NCBI GenBank assembly: GCA_004335835.1
Contig: RWJK01001472.1
Span: 10,034 to 50,959, forward strand
Length of the DNA: 40,926 nucleotides
Source: Scenedesmus sp. ARA3
Lineage: Eukaryota; Chlorophyta; Chlorophyceae; Sphaeropleales; Scenedesmaceae
Reading direction: 5' to 3'
Below, in pieces: positions 1-12,121 of the stretch. The first letter of the stretch is position 1; each line of letters begins with the position of its first letter. The position numbers and the translations under genes are program-made. The notes under the pieces are model-generated. The model did no database searches, had not been told where the DNA came from, and saw nothing but the letters and a program-made list of their open reading frames with translations.

Positions 1-57
<57 letters not shown>
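1..57. repeat. (CAG)19 microsatellite at window edge
   Basis: Nineteen uninterrupted CAG-phase triplets open the window. Context to the left is missing. Confidence 0.98.
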
Positions 58-2299
58 GTGAGGAGCCACCATGCAGGGGCGGCGTTCTCCCTGCATGCTA
101 CGCACACATGCATCCAAGGTAGCAAGCTGCTGACGTGTAACTCACTATGTGTGCTGCACTGCGCATGCTGCTGAAAGGCGGCTTGTGCTGCTGGAGGTGG
201 TTGCTGCACTACAGGGACTGTCAGGCACAGCCATACTACACACCTGTGGTACTGAACCAGCATGTGCTGCAACGGAATACCCATGTCACGCATGCTGACG
301 TGCGGCTGCTGCTTGGTGCGTGTTATATGTCAATATATTGTGTATGAGATGATTGTGTATGAGATGATGGTGTATGTCTAGCTTCGAGAGCAAGCAGATT
401 GATGCAGTAGCATCTGCATTGCCAGAGCAGCTGAGGTGTGCTTGTTGTTTTCGCACCTGAGACGAAGCCTGCAGAACCTTTCCAGCTATCACCGCGCTTT
501 GTAGTATATATTCTGAGGATATTCTGGTAGCCAGTGGAGAGGTTGGTGGCAGTAGGGATGGGCTGTGCTACAGTCAACCCTGCACAGCTAGAGGACCAGC
601 AGTATGTGGCAGCACAGCAGCAGCAGCAGTAGCTTGATGATCAACCGGATGGTATCAGAAGCCGCTGAACACCTCATGGGCATTCAACACAGTAGGAGCA
701 TGCTGCACTGAGCAGCAGCAGTGCTGGTGGGGTCTCGACAGCAGCACTTACGGTGTCGAAGGACGCACACTTGTCAGTAAGGCGCGCCTAGGGCTGAATC
801 AAAATATCGTGTCTGACACAGAGGCAATTGATGAAAGCCTGCTGCTATCTCAGAGCGACAAAGACGTGTGTCGGGTCACTATGAACTGTTCGGCCCGGCA
901 TAAGTCTTGCAGACACCATGCAGCCTCGGAAAAGGTTCTGAAAAACATGAATTGAAAGTCTGCAGCTCGGACATTGCGTACTGGCTGGTTGCGAAACCAA
1001 AGTGCGACAAATCCGGGTAATGGACACCGGGATGACCATTCCCTGACGAACGTAATGTGTGTTCAGAAAATGTTTAAAGTCTACCCCCAAATTCTTGCAT
1101 CGCGATACACTGGAACCAACGAAGGGACCTACCTTCCACAAATAAGCTGATGTGTCGTGACGCCGCGTGAACGCTCAGCTCTCTTCTCAAGATGTTGTGT
1201 TGCCTTGTATCTCTATTCCTGTGTAAAAACAGTTGGTCATGCAACATGATTAGAAACACCGGCACAGATGAAGATGCAACTGCAGCTGATTGCGCAGCAA
1301 GCGCACACGGGCGACGTCACCCACCTCTAGTCACCAGTATCTTGGAACAATAATGCATTTAATTGTATGAAGCTGAAGTTCGTGACCCGTTGGCAGCTTC
1401 CGTAGCGCAATTTGCATGTCTGCTTGTTGACGATCCACAGTACGGTTGTAAGTTTATACCACATGCAATAACACTTTTTCCATCGATCATATCGAGAAGA
1501 AGCGATTCGCACATACATTACGCGCCAGGGGCGTAACTGTCACGAGGGGCGTGACAACCTCGTCAGCACGACAGCTGTGGCCATGAGCTGCGCTTCATTT
1601 CGCACCCTAATACGCGGCTGATGCAGCAGAACATAGTAACACCAAGTCCGACACGTCTAGGGCATCATGGCAGCAGCCGCGTCGACACACTCAGGCCACG
1701 TCATCCAGCCGCTTACGCACGAGCTGTCCTCCATACGTCACCCCTGCACCACTGCTGGCAGCAGCATCCAGCACTTTGGCACGAGCTACATACAACTGTC
1801 GCTGCTTACCATGGAACGACAACCTCAGCAACCTACCCTGCATTTCTGAGAGGTGTCAGTCATAATGAGTGCTACCCATTACCACAGGAGGTTGCATACG
1901 CTGGAATCACTCCGATGGAAGCCGCTGCTGCACAATACATGGTGGCGAGTTTCAATAGGCTGTGACAAGGCCCACCAGCTGAATCAAGTTAAATCAGGCT
2001 GATGATTGGTTGGCCGCCTGGCCCAGTGCGGCACATGTGCAGTTTGTAAAATGACCGTCGTAGACTGAGTTTTGTGCTGCGGCCCACAGGTGACCTAGCA
2101 CACAACAGCACACCCCCATTCCACCAAGCTGCAGTGCACTCAGTAAACACCCACGACACACCCGCTTGACAAATGCGATTTCTCTGTCAACACCTGCTGA
2201 CGTCACAACCTTACATGCGCATATTGACAATCTGCTGCAGCGTACCATAGCTCAACCAGCACAGCTGCTGTTGCTGATGCTGCTCCTCAGTGCAGCTGT
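1..2299. other. No convincing gene
   Basis: After the CAG run, this stretch is mostly lower-GC DNA with only short, low-quality open frames. A threefold GTGTATGAGATGAT-like repeat lies at 340-380. A plus-strand open frame at 1621-1965 has no recognisable family. A TGTAA (minus strand, 2211-2215) could serve as an algal-type polyadenylation signal for the MYCBPAP-like gene, about 290 bp past its stop. Confidence 0.5.
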
Positions 2300-2420
2300 C
2301 TCACGCCCAGCGGAGCCCTAGACCAGTGCGTACTGCTGCTGTCGCAGCAGCGTCCAGCTGCGCTGCTGCAGCATTCTGGTAGCTGCCAAGCACCTGCTCA
2401 AAGCCTCGCAGCCGCTGCCG
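2300..2420 (-). repeat. Downstream echo of the MYCBPAP-like last exon
   Basis: A copy of the exon 13 interior (GFEQVLGSYQ-AAAAQLDAA, real copy about 2580-2665) lies downstream of the stop codon, in the presumed 3' flank. It shows that echoes also form beyond terminal exons. Confidence 0.75.
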
Positions 2421-2506
2421 TGTGCCCGTACCATCAGCCAACTCCAGCTGTGCACCATCCTCATCAACAGCAGCAGCAGCAGCCTCGCTTGAAGCATAAC
2501 TCACAC

Positions 2507-4785
2507 CTACACCCCCAGCTGCTGCTTCCTGCGCATCGCCACGAACGCCGCCCACGCTGCTGCCTCCCCAGCACCCCCACCCCCAGCAGCAGCAGCAGCA
2601 GCGTCCAGCTGCGCTGCAGCAGCAGCCTGGTAGCTGCCAAGCACCTGCTCAAAGCCTCGCAGCTGCTGTCGAGCTGCAGACCACACACCATCAGCTAGCA
2701 GCTGCCTGTACTGCTCCACATCCACTGCAGGGCCCTGCGCCGCTGCCGCTGCTGCTGCCGCCGCCGCCACTGCTGCTGCGCCTTTGGCCCTGTGCGTCAC
2801 AGCACCGCCAGCAGTACTGGAAGCAGTTGATGCGGCGCCATTTTCAGATGCACGCTTTCCAGCCGCAGCGCCGCTGCTGCTGCTGCTGCTGCTGCTGCCG
2901 TGCTGCTCGTCAGCGCCTGTGTAGCCAGCGCTGGCTCTGCTGCTGCGTTGCGTGCTGTGGCCGCTGCCCGCCTCCGAGGCTGCCGGCAGTGCTGCTGCTG
3001 CTCGTGCTGCTGCTGCAGCTGCTGGCACTGCGTCGGCCAGCTGCAGCAGCATGTGCCTGCAGCAACACAACACACAGCAGAAACAAGGAGGCGTCAGAAG
3101 ACAGCGTCACCATGCAAAGCAGTGTGAGACAAGGAAGCATGCAGGCAGCATTGCTGTGCGCTCAGCACTGCCGGGACGCACAGTAGTCTGCCACAACAAC
3201 TGGGACCGACCAGTCCCACGCCTCAGGCAACACACAGCCCAAGCAGGGGGAGTCCACCCACACACAAAGTAACCAAAAGCCGTAGACATGGAAACCATAG
3301 TTCAGCACCCACCTGGCTGCAGCCGCCGCCATGTCACTGCGCCCTGCAGGCACGGCTGCTTGCCTCAGCGCCGCCTCCGCCTGCTGCCTCAGCACCGCCC
3401 CTGCCTGCCTGTTTGCTGCAATGCTAGATGCTGCCAGCCTGCCCAGAGCCACTTTCAGGCTGGCCACAGACCAGTCCCATGCCTCAGGCAGCGGCGCTGC
3501 ATCAGCAGCAGCAGCAGCAGCATCGGCTGCTGTTGTTGCAGTGCTGCTGCTGCTGTTGCTGTTGGTGTTGCTGCTGGCAGTGGTGGAGGAAGCAGCAGCA
3601 TGGCCGACAGTGGAAGCCCTGGCGCCACCTGTGTGATGTTTTTGAATGCAACATGGACAGAAGGGCAGGTGTTGATGCTGTGAGTATTGCTGGCAGTGGT
3701 GGTGCAGGCAGCGGCATGGTCGACAGTGGGAGCCCTGGCGCCACCTGTGGGGTGTGTTTGAGAGCAAAATGATTACAACGGCAGGTGTTGTGAAGGTGAG
3801 CATTGCTGGGAGAGGTGGTGGAGGCAGCAGCATGGCCGATAGTGAAAGCCCTGGCGCCACCTGTGGGATGATTGTTCGAGTGCAGCAGAGCATGGGCAGC
3901 ACGGCAGGTGGCAGTGCAGCTGTTTGTTGATTGAAGGCACGATGGGGCGCTGGGTCTGGCTGCGGAACAATAGCAAGAGGCAGCTTGCCACTCGCTAGCC
4001 TATGGGGCATGCTGATTCTTGCCGACATACAGCCCTGACTGCGCGCTGCACCCGCACCAGCACACAACATGCCACATATCACAAGCGCACAAGCCATTTT
4101 GGCAGACGCAGTGTTAACTTCTGTGTCCCCACGCACCTTTCTTGGGCTCTGGTGGCGGTGCTGGCGGCTGCAGCAGCAGCAGCGCCTGGCTGTACAGCCC
4201 AGCCAGCTTTCTGACCACCCTATATGTTTGTTTGCTGCGCGCACAACCACAGCCATACAAACCCTGATGCATGCCCGCGCACCTTTCTTGGGCTCCGGCG
4301 GCGGTGCTGGCGGCTGCAGCAGCAGCAGCGCCTGACTTTACAGCCCAGCCAGCTTGCTGACCATCCTGTCTGATTGCTGCACGCACACAACACATACATA
4401 CGAATCCTGACACATGCCCACGCACCTTTCTTTGGCTCTGGTGGAGGTGCTGGCGGCTGCAGCAGCAGCAGCGCCTGGCCGTACAGCCCAGCCAGCTTGC
4501 TGACCACCTCAGCATGGTAGTAGTAGAAGCTTGAAGCCACAGGCTGGCCAGCACTTGCTGCACCACCAGCACCAGCAGCAGCAGTAGAAGCCCCAGTGCC
4601 TGCAGCAGCACCTACTGCTGCATTGCCAGCAGCAGCAGCAGTGGTGCTGCCAGCTGTGGCGGCTAGTGAACCGCTGATCAGGGCCTGGGGTGGAGGGTTT
4701 GCGGCTGCCCACTTGGCTGCTGCTGCTGCATGGTCGAGCAAGGAGAGGCCGATGGTCACACCCGCTCTGCTGTCACTGGCTGCAC

Positions 4786-4835
<50 letters not shown>

Positions 4836-5124
4836 GATGCCGCCTGCTGCACAACTCGCGACAGCAGCAGCTCCAGCACTGACTGCACCTGTAGGAAGCA
4901 GCAGCAGCAGCAGCAGGCTTGCTTTGACAATGTGCGTGCTGCCAGGCACCTGATAGCCTTCCAAGCAACGCATGGCACCAACCCACACCAATTTGATTTG
5001 TCTCACACCACACAGCACTCAGAAAGCGCACCTGTGCATCCCTGCACTGCCGAGCAAGGCGCGCCTCCAGCTGCTGCTGCTCCTGCTGCAGGCCCCCGCG
5101 CCTGCCAGCCCCCTCACTGCCAGC

Positions 5125-5161
<37 letters not shown>

Positions 5162-5230
5162 CAGGCCTGTTCCTCTCCTGGAACTGCTGAGCCGGAGGTC
5201 ACTGCTGTGCCCTTCAGGTGCACCTGCGGT

Positions 5231-5286
<56 letters not shown>

Positions 5287-6041
5287 AGTGAAGGAACTAG
5301 CAGGCCTGGTCCTCGCCTGGCACTGCTGAGCCGGAGGCCCCTGCTGTGCCCTTCAGGTGCACCTACAATAAATCAGCAGCAGCAGCAGCAGCATCAGCAG
5401 CGTAAGTGAAGGAGCTAGCAGGCCTGGTCCTCGCCTGGCACTGCTGAGCCGGAGGTCACTGCTGTGCCCTTGAGGTGCACCTGCAGTACAGCAGCAGCAA
5501 CAGCAGCAGCAGCAGTGGCGGCGGCAGCAGCAGCAGCAGCAGCGGCGGCGGCGGCAGCAGCAGTCAGGGTGCTAGTAGGCATGATGTCCCGCAGCATGTG
5601 AGGCAGACGAGCTGAGCTACTAAGTGTACACAAGTACCACAACCTGCACAATGCTCCTGCATCCGTAGTGCTCACCCGTATGCAGTGGCCTTTCTTCCTG
5701 GCTTCACTGCCCGCAGGTGCCTCGGGGTCTGGCAGCAGCGGCGGGTGGCACGCCAGCGCCCATGACTCATGGTAGATGCCCGGCTGTTGGGCCTTGAAGG
5801 AGAACCTGCAGCAGCGGCAGCAGCAGGTTACATCAGTGCGTGTGCTCAGCAGAGCAGTAGAGGCACGCCAGCGCCCATGACTGGGGGTAGATGCCCGGCT
5901 GTTGGGCCTTGAAGGAGAACCTGCGGCAGCAGCAGCAGCAGCAGGTTGCATCAGTGCGCATGCAGGGGACTCAACAAGAAGGCACGCCAGCGCTCAGGAC
6001 TCGTGGTAGATGCCCGGCTGCTGGGCCTTGAAGTAGAACCT

Positions 6042-6085
<44 letters not shown>

Positions 6086-7969
6086 TTGCATTAGTGCGCA
6101 TGCAGGGGACTCAACATGGGCACGCCAGCGCCCATGACTCGTGGTAGATGCCCGGCTTTTCAGCTTTGAAGGAGAACCTGTTCAGCGGCAGCAGCAGTTT
6201 ATGTTAGTGTGTATCCTCGGCAGTGCAGTACAGGCACGCCAGAGCCCGTGACTCATGCTAGATGCCCGGTTGCTGAGCCTTGAAGGAGAACCTGCGGCAG
6301 CAGCAGCAGCAACAGGTTGCAGCAATGTGGATGCAGAGAACTGAGCCTGGGCTGGCACGGCACAGGGTACACAACAGCAGATCAAGCAGCATGTGTGGGA
6401 ATATTGCGCATGCAACATGTGGTGCATGGCTGTTCGCCTTGATTACACAGCCTGAAGGTGCCGCTGAACTACACTGTTTGCAAACTACATGCTGGCCAGC
6501 ACCTTCCTCACTCCCCGCACCACCACCAAGTAACACACATTCACGCACCCACCTGAAGCGCTGCTGCTCCCCAGGCAGGATGAAGCTGCACAGCATTTCC
6601 CCCTCCCCCAACACCCCAAGCTTGGGAAAATGTCTACACTGCACAGCTGACATACAAGCTGTCAGCAGCCCCGACCCCCACACCCCACCCACCTGAAGCG
6701 CTGCTGCTCCCCAGGCAGGATCACGCCCTGCTGCTGCGGCAGGTAGAAGCTGCATGCACCACCAGCAACCGACTGCTGCTGCTGCTGCTCTGGTGCTACA
6801 TCAGCCTCATCAACCTGCTGTTGCTGCTGATGTTGCTGGTGGGAGTAGTCTGCCTGAGGCAGCTGCTGCCGCCCGCTGCAGCTCCAGCTGAAGTACACCG
6901 CAGCAGTGCCAGTATTGACCACGGTCAACTCTGCGCTGCCAGCACTGCTGCTGCTGCTGCTGCTGCTGCTTCCAACAACACCTCCATTCTCATCCACAAG
7001 CACAGGCTGCCTGCTGTCTTGAGCAGCAGTAGTTGCGTGTGCTGGCGGGATGGTGTAGGTCAAGGACAGGGCATCTGTGTCGGCCCGCAGGTGGGGCCCA
7101 GGGTAGGGCAGCGTGGCAGCTGCAGTGCGTGCGGCAGCACGCCGCTGCTGCTCAGCTGCTGCCGCAGCCTCTGCCGCTGCCTTGGCCGCTGCTGCGGACT
7201 GTGCAGCCTGCAGACCAGTGTGCAAGGCGCAGCAGCTATCAGGCGAGAATCTACAGTTCAGGGTATAGCCGGGCTGCGTGGATGTCTCCAGAACGAAAGC
7301 AGCACCCCAGGTGGTACTCCTTGAAGAGTGTGAGATCTGCCACCGCCATGCGCGCCTCCACTGCCGCCAGCCCCACAGGCTGCACACACCTCCAACAATC
7401 CACTCGCAGCCATAAACATAATTCACATCTCCACTAGAAATTGCAACGAGCAGGCACATGTAACCATCATCTCATACACCTTATGTTGCTGCCTTATTGA
7501 GCAAACCTTCACCTGGTATTCCTTGAAGAGTGCAGGATCTGCCACCGCCATCTACGCCTCAACTGCCGCCAACCCCACAGGCTGCACACACCCCTTTTCA
7601 CCAACCACACGCATCCACACAACCGATGTGTGGCGCAGCCGGTTTGATTGAAGCTTACCTGGTATTCCTTGAATAGGCTGGGGTCTGCCGCCGCCATCCT
7701 TGCCTCCACTGCCGCCAGCCCCACAGGCTGCAGTGCCAGTGACGCTGCCAAGCCAGCACAGTCCAGGCTGCTGCCGGTGACAACCAGCGCCTCCGCATCA
7801 GGAGCAGCAGGTGCAAGCGCCTGCAGGCGCAAAAGCAGCAGTGTGTGGTTGAAAGGAAGTACGGCGGCAGCAGCAGCACATGGGTCAGAACCAGCAGTCC
7901 AGGCTGCTGCCGGTGACCACCAGTGCCTCCGCATCAGGAGCAGCAGGTGCAAGCGCCTGCAGGCGTCAG

Positions 7970-8030
<61 letters not shown>

Positions 8031-8119
8031 TGCTTCAGGTACAGCAGTATTGGATGCTGCCAGTCACCACCAGAGCATCCGCGTCGGAAGCAGCAGGGGC
8101 TAGCGCCTGCAAGCGTCAG

Positions 8120-8151
<32 letters not shown>

Positions 8152-8590
8152 CTTGTTTCAGGTGCAGCAGTATTGGATGCTGCCAGTCACCACCAGAGTA
8201 ATCGCGTCGGAAGCAGCAGGGGTTGGCGCCTGCAGGTGTCAGCAAAAGCAGCAGCAGCAGCAGCAGTAACAGCAGCAGCAGCATGAAGTGTCATCAGCAG
8301 CTGCAGGGATGATGCCAAACAAACACAGCACAGAAAGTGAATCTGTGCTGGCAGCGGCAGGTGTCAGCGCACCGATACATAAGGCAGACCTTCCCAAGCA
8401 GCTACACATGTACAATCACTATCTGTGACAACCCCAAATAGCAAACAGGGCTGCACTTCACCAGACTATCCGCACCTTGACCGCAGCTGCGCCGTCGCTC
8501 AGCTTCTGCTTGAGGTACGGCCGCTCCATCCAGCTGCGGCGGCGTGCAGCGGGCTTGCTGCTGCTGCTGCTGCTTGCACGCAAGCTGGCC

Positions 8591-8622
<32 letters not shown>

Positions 8623-8732
8623 GTGAGGCTGTGCAAAAGCTGGCTTGCGTATGGTGGTGAGGCCTGCTGCTGCCACTGCATTGTTGCTGTGGATGGATAG
8701 GAACAGCCCTGAGAAGATGTTGCCAATCTGGC

Positions 8733-8768
<36 letters not shown>

Positions 8769-11632
8769 GGCAGCAGCGGCGGCAGCAGCAGGAACACACG
8801 CAGGAGCAGCGGAGATCAGCACAGCTCAGCCTGTAGTAGCATAGCTGTGGCAGGCTCATTACAGGTCATGTGTCATATCCAGGGCTGCTCCACCACAGGT
8901 GCAACACAGCCATGCCACATGCCCTGGCACTCACATGACAAGCATGCGGCAGAAAACAAAGGTCAACAAACACTGCCGCACCATGACAAAGCGCTCGTTG
9001 GCGTTGCGCAGCGTGGCCATCCACTGGCCGCTGGCGGCAGCCACGGTGCCCGCGCTGTCGCCGTCGTTGATGCTGCCCTTGCTGCCGCTGCCGCCGTCGC
9101 TGTTGGGCCGTCTGCTGTTGCAGCCGCCATCTGCACAAACCACAAACAGGTGCACGACGTTGAAAAACATTTCAGTGTCACGACCAACGCATGCAGCAGG
9201 CATACGTACACGCCAACGTTTTTTTGTAGCCGCCGTCTGCAAAACACCAAAAAGCCGGCCAGCACAAAACCAAAACAAATCTGCTTCCACAATCACTGCC
9301 AGTCACGGTGCAGGCACCACACACTCACCCAGCAGACCAACAAGCAGCACCGCAAACAGCTCTTACAGTACTCACCTGGTGCGTTGCCTGATCAGTATGT
9401 CAGCGCCTGCCGCAGATGCCACCAGCATAACCCAGCTGATTACGCAACTAGACCAGCAGCCCCTGAACCCACACACCTTCACTGATGATCTTAGCCTTGT
9501 TGACCTTGTGCGCAGCTGCTGCTGCTGCAGGCACAGCCACCTCCAGCGCAGCCAGCAGCTCCAGCTTGCGCCTCCACTCCTCGCCTGCAGCAGACAAGCA
9601 GGAGACAAAGCAACACATGGCCACAAGCATTCAGGCGCAATCAAACAGCAATGACGCAGCCAGCAGCTCCAGCTTGCGCCTCCACTCCTCGCCTGCAGCA
9701 GACAGGGCCGCACATGGCCGCATCAGCAGCTTGCTCAAAACAAATGTATACTGTACACCAGCACTGGTGCAGCCAGCAGCTCCAACTTGCGCCGCCAATC
9801 ATCACCTGCAGGGCACTGGAAGCGGCAACTCAGCTTGCAGCTACGTCTAGCCAGCAGCTCCAGCTTGCGCCGCCACTCCTCACCTGCAAGCAAGCCAAGG
9901 AATTGCATGTGGTCCCTGGCGTCCTATGTTGTTATGAGCTGGACAGCGTTAGCTTCTACTCCTGCTTGCCGGTTCGCTGCGCTGCTGCATGCACGCTCCA
10001 TTGCGTATGTCTTTTGCACTGCTGACTGCACACTGTGCTGCCGCACAGCTGTACGTATTCCACCCAAAGCCGCACCCTGACCAACATCAACATGCCGACA
10101 ACCTAGTTGCCTGCTTCAGCCCAACACAACAATCACTCACCTCTAGACAGCGTGAGGTCCCTCTCCTGCTTGCCAGTGGCTGCGCACAGCGCCGCTGCCT
10201 GCGCCCGCCACTGCGCCTGCTGCGCCTCCCAGCGCGCCATCACGCGCTCGTCATGGCTCTGCAGGGCAAAGTGCACATAACAACAGCTTAGTAACAACGT
10301 GCATCGCAGCTGCTGCGCCTCCCAGCGCTCCAGCACACGCTCGTCATGGCTCTGCCGGTCACAGTGCAGGTGAGCGCGTGTGAGGCCCCACACATGACAA
10401 CAGCTGGATCCAACAAAATGCATGGCAGCTGCTGCGCCTCCCAGCACGCCATCAGTCGCTTGTGATGGCTCTGGACGTGCCTGCCGATGTAACTGCCAGC
10501 CACACTGCTGCAGCGCTAACTGGGAAGGATGCGTGTGCCTCTAGCACCGTCGTAATGACAAGCTGCTGTGCAGCACACCAGCAGGAGTGCAGCCTGCGGC
10601 CTCACCACCACGATTGAGTGCGCCTGCTGAGCAGCTGGCCAGCTGGCAACAACATGCTCACAGGAAACGATCACACAAGAGCAGAGACGCGATTTGCCTG
10701 CCACACCACTTACCAGGCACACTGCTGCAGCATCAACCAGGGAGAGCACATGATGCTAGCTCCCTTTGTGAAACATGTGAGTCTGGCACAGAGCCGAAGC
10801 AGTATGGTTGATAGCGCCTCACCTCTACGATGGAGTCCATGACTGTGCGCCTGCTCAGCAGCTGGCCAGGCGCCGGTGCTGCCTTGCCTGCTGTCCTGTG
10901 CAGCTGCTGCTGCTGCTGTGTGGTGCCAGCGCCTGGCACAGCACTCAGCCAGGCAGCAGTGCTGCTTGCAGGAACGCTGGTGCTGCTGTGGCTGCTGTAG
11001 TGAGCGCTGCTGTTGTTCAGGAGGCCGCTTCCTGCAAGCCCGGCAGGGTTGGCAGCACTGCTTGTGCTGCTTGCGAGAGTGTGCTGCTGCTGTGTCCTGC
11101 GAGTGTGATTGAGCGTCATGTGATGGACTGCTGCCTCCCTGCAGCAGCAGAGCACATGAATCAGCCAACATCCACATCTTCAGGTACACCTTGCTAACTA
11201 TTTGCCAACTGCAATCCTGCAAGCAGAACAGGACAGTGCTGCAGCCCAGCTGGGTGTGGCGGGCCTCCTGCAAGCAGCTGCATGCCCTGCTAAGACCAAA
11301 CCGCACTGTGTTCACTGCAGCAAAAAAACCCTCGTAGTAATGGCTCACCTCTGGTCTGTAAGCTCCTTGTACAAAGCAACAACACACATCCCCTTCTCAT
11401 TCCCAAGCAGCTGCGCAGCTGCCCAGACATCTGATGGCATGCTCTCAATCGCTGCAGGGTCCAGTGATGCTAGTCCTTCACTAGCTTGTCCTCCGGGCCC
11501 TCTATTCTGGTCATTCTCCCCCAGCTCAGCAGCCTGGGCCTCCTGAGCTGCTTGCTGCTGCTCCAGAGCCTGCTGATACTGTGCTGCATCCCCCAGAACC
11601 TGGTGTGGACGGAACCGCCTGGTGTCTATCAT
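2507..11632 (-). CDS. MYCBPAP / FAP147-like ciliary protein, complete, 13 exons
   Basis: Exons in transcription order: 11632-11349, 11138-10823, 10258-10141, 9584-9477, 9130-8982, 8727-8476, 7820-7659, 7207-6693, 5805-5676, 5223-5032, 4888-4426, 3628-3313, 3056-2507. All have GT-AG borders and matching phases, total 3555 nt (1184 residues). Family call: residues 326-334 (IGNIFSGLF) followed by TTIRKP resemble the MYCBPAP 'IGDE..GL' block. An Ig/ASH-like segment begins at about 556 (ELTVVNTGTAAVYFSWS) and runs through GVILPGEQQRFR (about 623-634) into FSFKAQQPGIYHESW (about 636-650), then VHLKGTAV, the typical MYCBPAP pattern. A later LPEAWDWSV block (about 947) precedes an Ala-rich helical tail. 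In animals MYCBPAP binds AMY-1; its Chlamydomonas relative FAP147 is an axonemal protein, so a role in the ciliary central apparatus is likely. PolyQ, polyA and polyS runs interrupt it. The start is the first ATG of the first consistent exon; the N-terminal third is the least certain part. Confidence 0.82.
3590..3880 (-). repeat. Acceptor echoes of MYCBPAP-like exon 12
   Basis: Transcript-sense CACAG|GTGGCGCCAGGGC plus about 45 exon bases is the real acceptor at 3628. Echoes have boundaries near 3749 and 3867. A further echo of an internal exon 12 stretch (LPEAWDWSV) lies at about 3195-3245 in the following intron. Confidence 0.85.
4130..4500 (-). repeat. Donor echoes of MYCBPAP-like exon 11
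   Basis: The exon end LLLLQPPAPPPEPKK with its GTGCGTGG donor (real donor after 4426) recurs at about 4270-4352 and 4130-4210, three copies in all with about 150-bp spacing, each followed by similar intron sequence. Confidence 0.9.
5166..5482 (-). repeat. Acceptor echoes of MYCBPAP-like exon 10
   Basis: The exon 10 start (VHLKGTAVTSGSAVPGE, real boundary 5223) is repeated with boundaries near 5366 and 5481. The copies remain readable in the same frame; poly-CAG tracts lie between them. Confidence 0.87.
5745..6293 (-). repeat. Five-copy acceptor echo of MYCBPAP-like exon 9
   Basis: The real exon starts at 5805 (transcript sense AG|GTTCTCCTTCAAGGCC). Copies of the acceptor plus about 60 nt of exon have their boundaries at 5920, 6039, 6177 and 6291. 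Units are about 114-138 bp and are separated by variable (CTG)n runs. One copy changes GGAGAA to GTAGAA and another changes the 'CAACAGCC' stretch, so the copies are diverged. Confidence 0.9.
6546..6740 (-). repeat. Donor echo of MYCBPAP-like exon 8
   Basis: The end of exon 8 (ILPGEQQRFR, donor at 6692) is repeated at about 6546-6592 with its GTGGGT donor. The intron between also keeps similar sequence, giving a roughly 145-bp unit. Confidence 0.8.
7318..7740 (-). repeat. Donor echoes of MYCBPAP-like exon 7
   Basis: The real exon end (SLFKEYQ) is at 7659. Copies of the last ~70 exon bases with their donor lie downstream in transcript sense at about 7511-7585 and 7318-7385, each again coding a version of ADPALFKEYQ or ADLTLFKEYH. 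Only the 7659 copy is in phase with exon 8. Confidence 0.85.
7760..8245 (-). repeat. Acceptor echoes of MYCBPAP-like exon 7
   Basis: The real exon starts at 7820 with codons for ALAPAAPDAEALVVTGSSLD. Copies of the acceptor and exon start lie at about 7887-7965, 8045-8118 and 8178-8240, alternating with (CTG)n tracts in transcript sense (CAG runs at 7976-8029, 8123-8151 and 8249-8280). Confidence 0.85.
7976..8029. repeat. (CAG)18 microsatellite inside the exon 7 echo array
   Basis: Pure CAG/CTG run between two acceptor echoes of MYCBPAP-like exon 7, in an intron. Confidence 0.95.
9477..9890 (-). repeat. Acceptor echoes of MYCBPAP-like exon 4
   Basis: The exon start GEEWRRKLELLAAL (boundary 9584) recurs with boundaries at 9692, 9805 and 9883. 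Spacing is 78-113 bp. Confidence 0.88.
10205..10475 (-). repeat. Acceptor echoes of MYCBPAP-like exon 3
   Basis: The exon start SHDERVMARWEAQQ (boundary 10258) recurs at about 10305-10354 (SHDERVLERWEAQQ) and 10430-10475. A donor echo of the previous exon (GQLLSRRT) lies at about 10600-10665. Confidence 0.85.
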
Positions 11633-12121
11633 CTTGAACTAGCTATCAAGTAACCAGAATAAACAGTGGTGGTTTCCGAGCCTTGCAAGGCGTCTAAACA
11701 CAAAGCGAACGCATGTCGACAGTCAGCTTTATGCAGTGCAGTCGATGCTAGCCCAGAGGGCACAAGGCAGCCTTACCGATAAAGTCAAAGCGATTCGATC
11801 AACATCACGTGCAGTCAAGAGGTCACACAGAACTAGGGTTGTGGTTGAGAATCGACACAACACACGGGCGTCATTGCCATCAGATATCGACGATGAGAAA
11901 TATTTCATTCATTTAATTAAGTGGTTAACTGTAAGTGCAAGCAAGACCAATCCTCCCCACATATACTGCTCCTTTGCTGTACTGCTCAATCATCGTTCTT
12001 CACTCCCTTGCTACATTCCCTACATATACCCCGTTGCTCGTGAATAGAGCTTGTAGGTGACGCTTCTGGTTGTAGCAGGGTGTACCGTTCACAGCAGCAG
12101 CCTGCAGCAGCAGAAAGCACC
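11633..12121. promoter_or_regulatory. Divergent intergenic region, probable bidirectional promoter
   Basis: These 489 bp separate the start codons of the MYCBPAP-like gene (-) and the unrecognised 200-residue gene (+). The stretch is visibly less GC-rich than its surroundings (for example 11880-11930) and free of the CAG runs and echoes that fill the introns. No specific motif was identified. Co-expression of the pair is an inference. Confidence 0.5.

Noticed and set aside
1621..1965. 114-codon plus-strand open frame as a gene
   Set aside because: No family, no codon or motif signal, and overlapping open frames of similar quality; not supportable.
4596..5409. Long plus-strand open frames rich in Cys/Leu or Gln over the triplet runs
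   Set aside because: They are shadows of CAG/CTG repeats in the minus-strand MYCBPAP-like gene; composition is that of the repeat and no domain is present.
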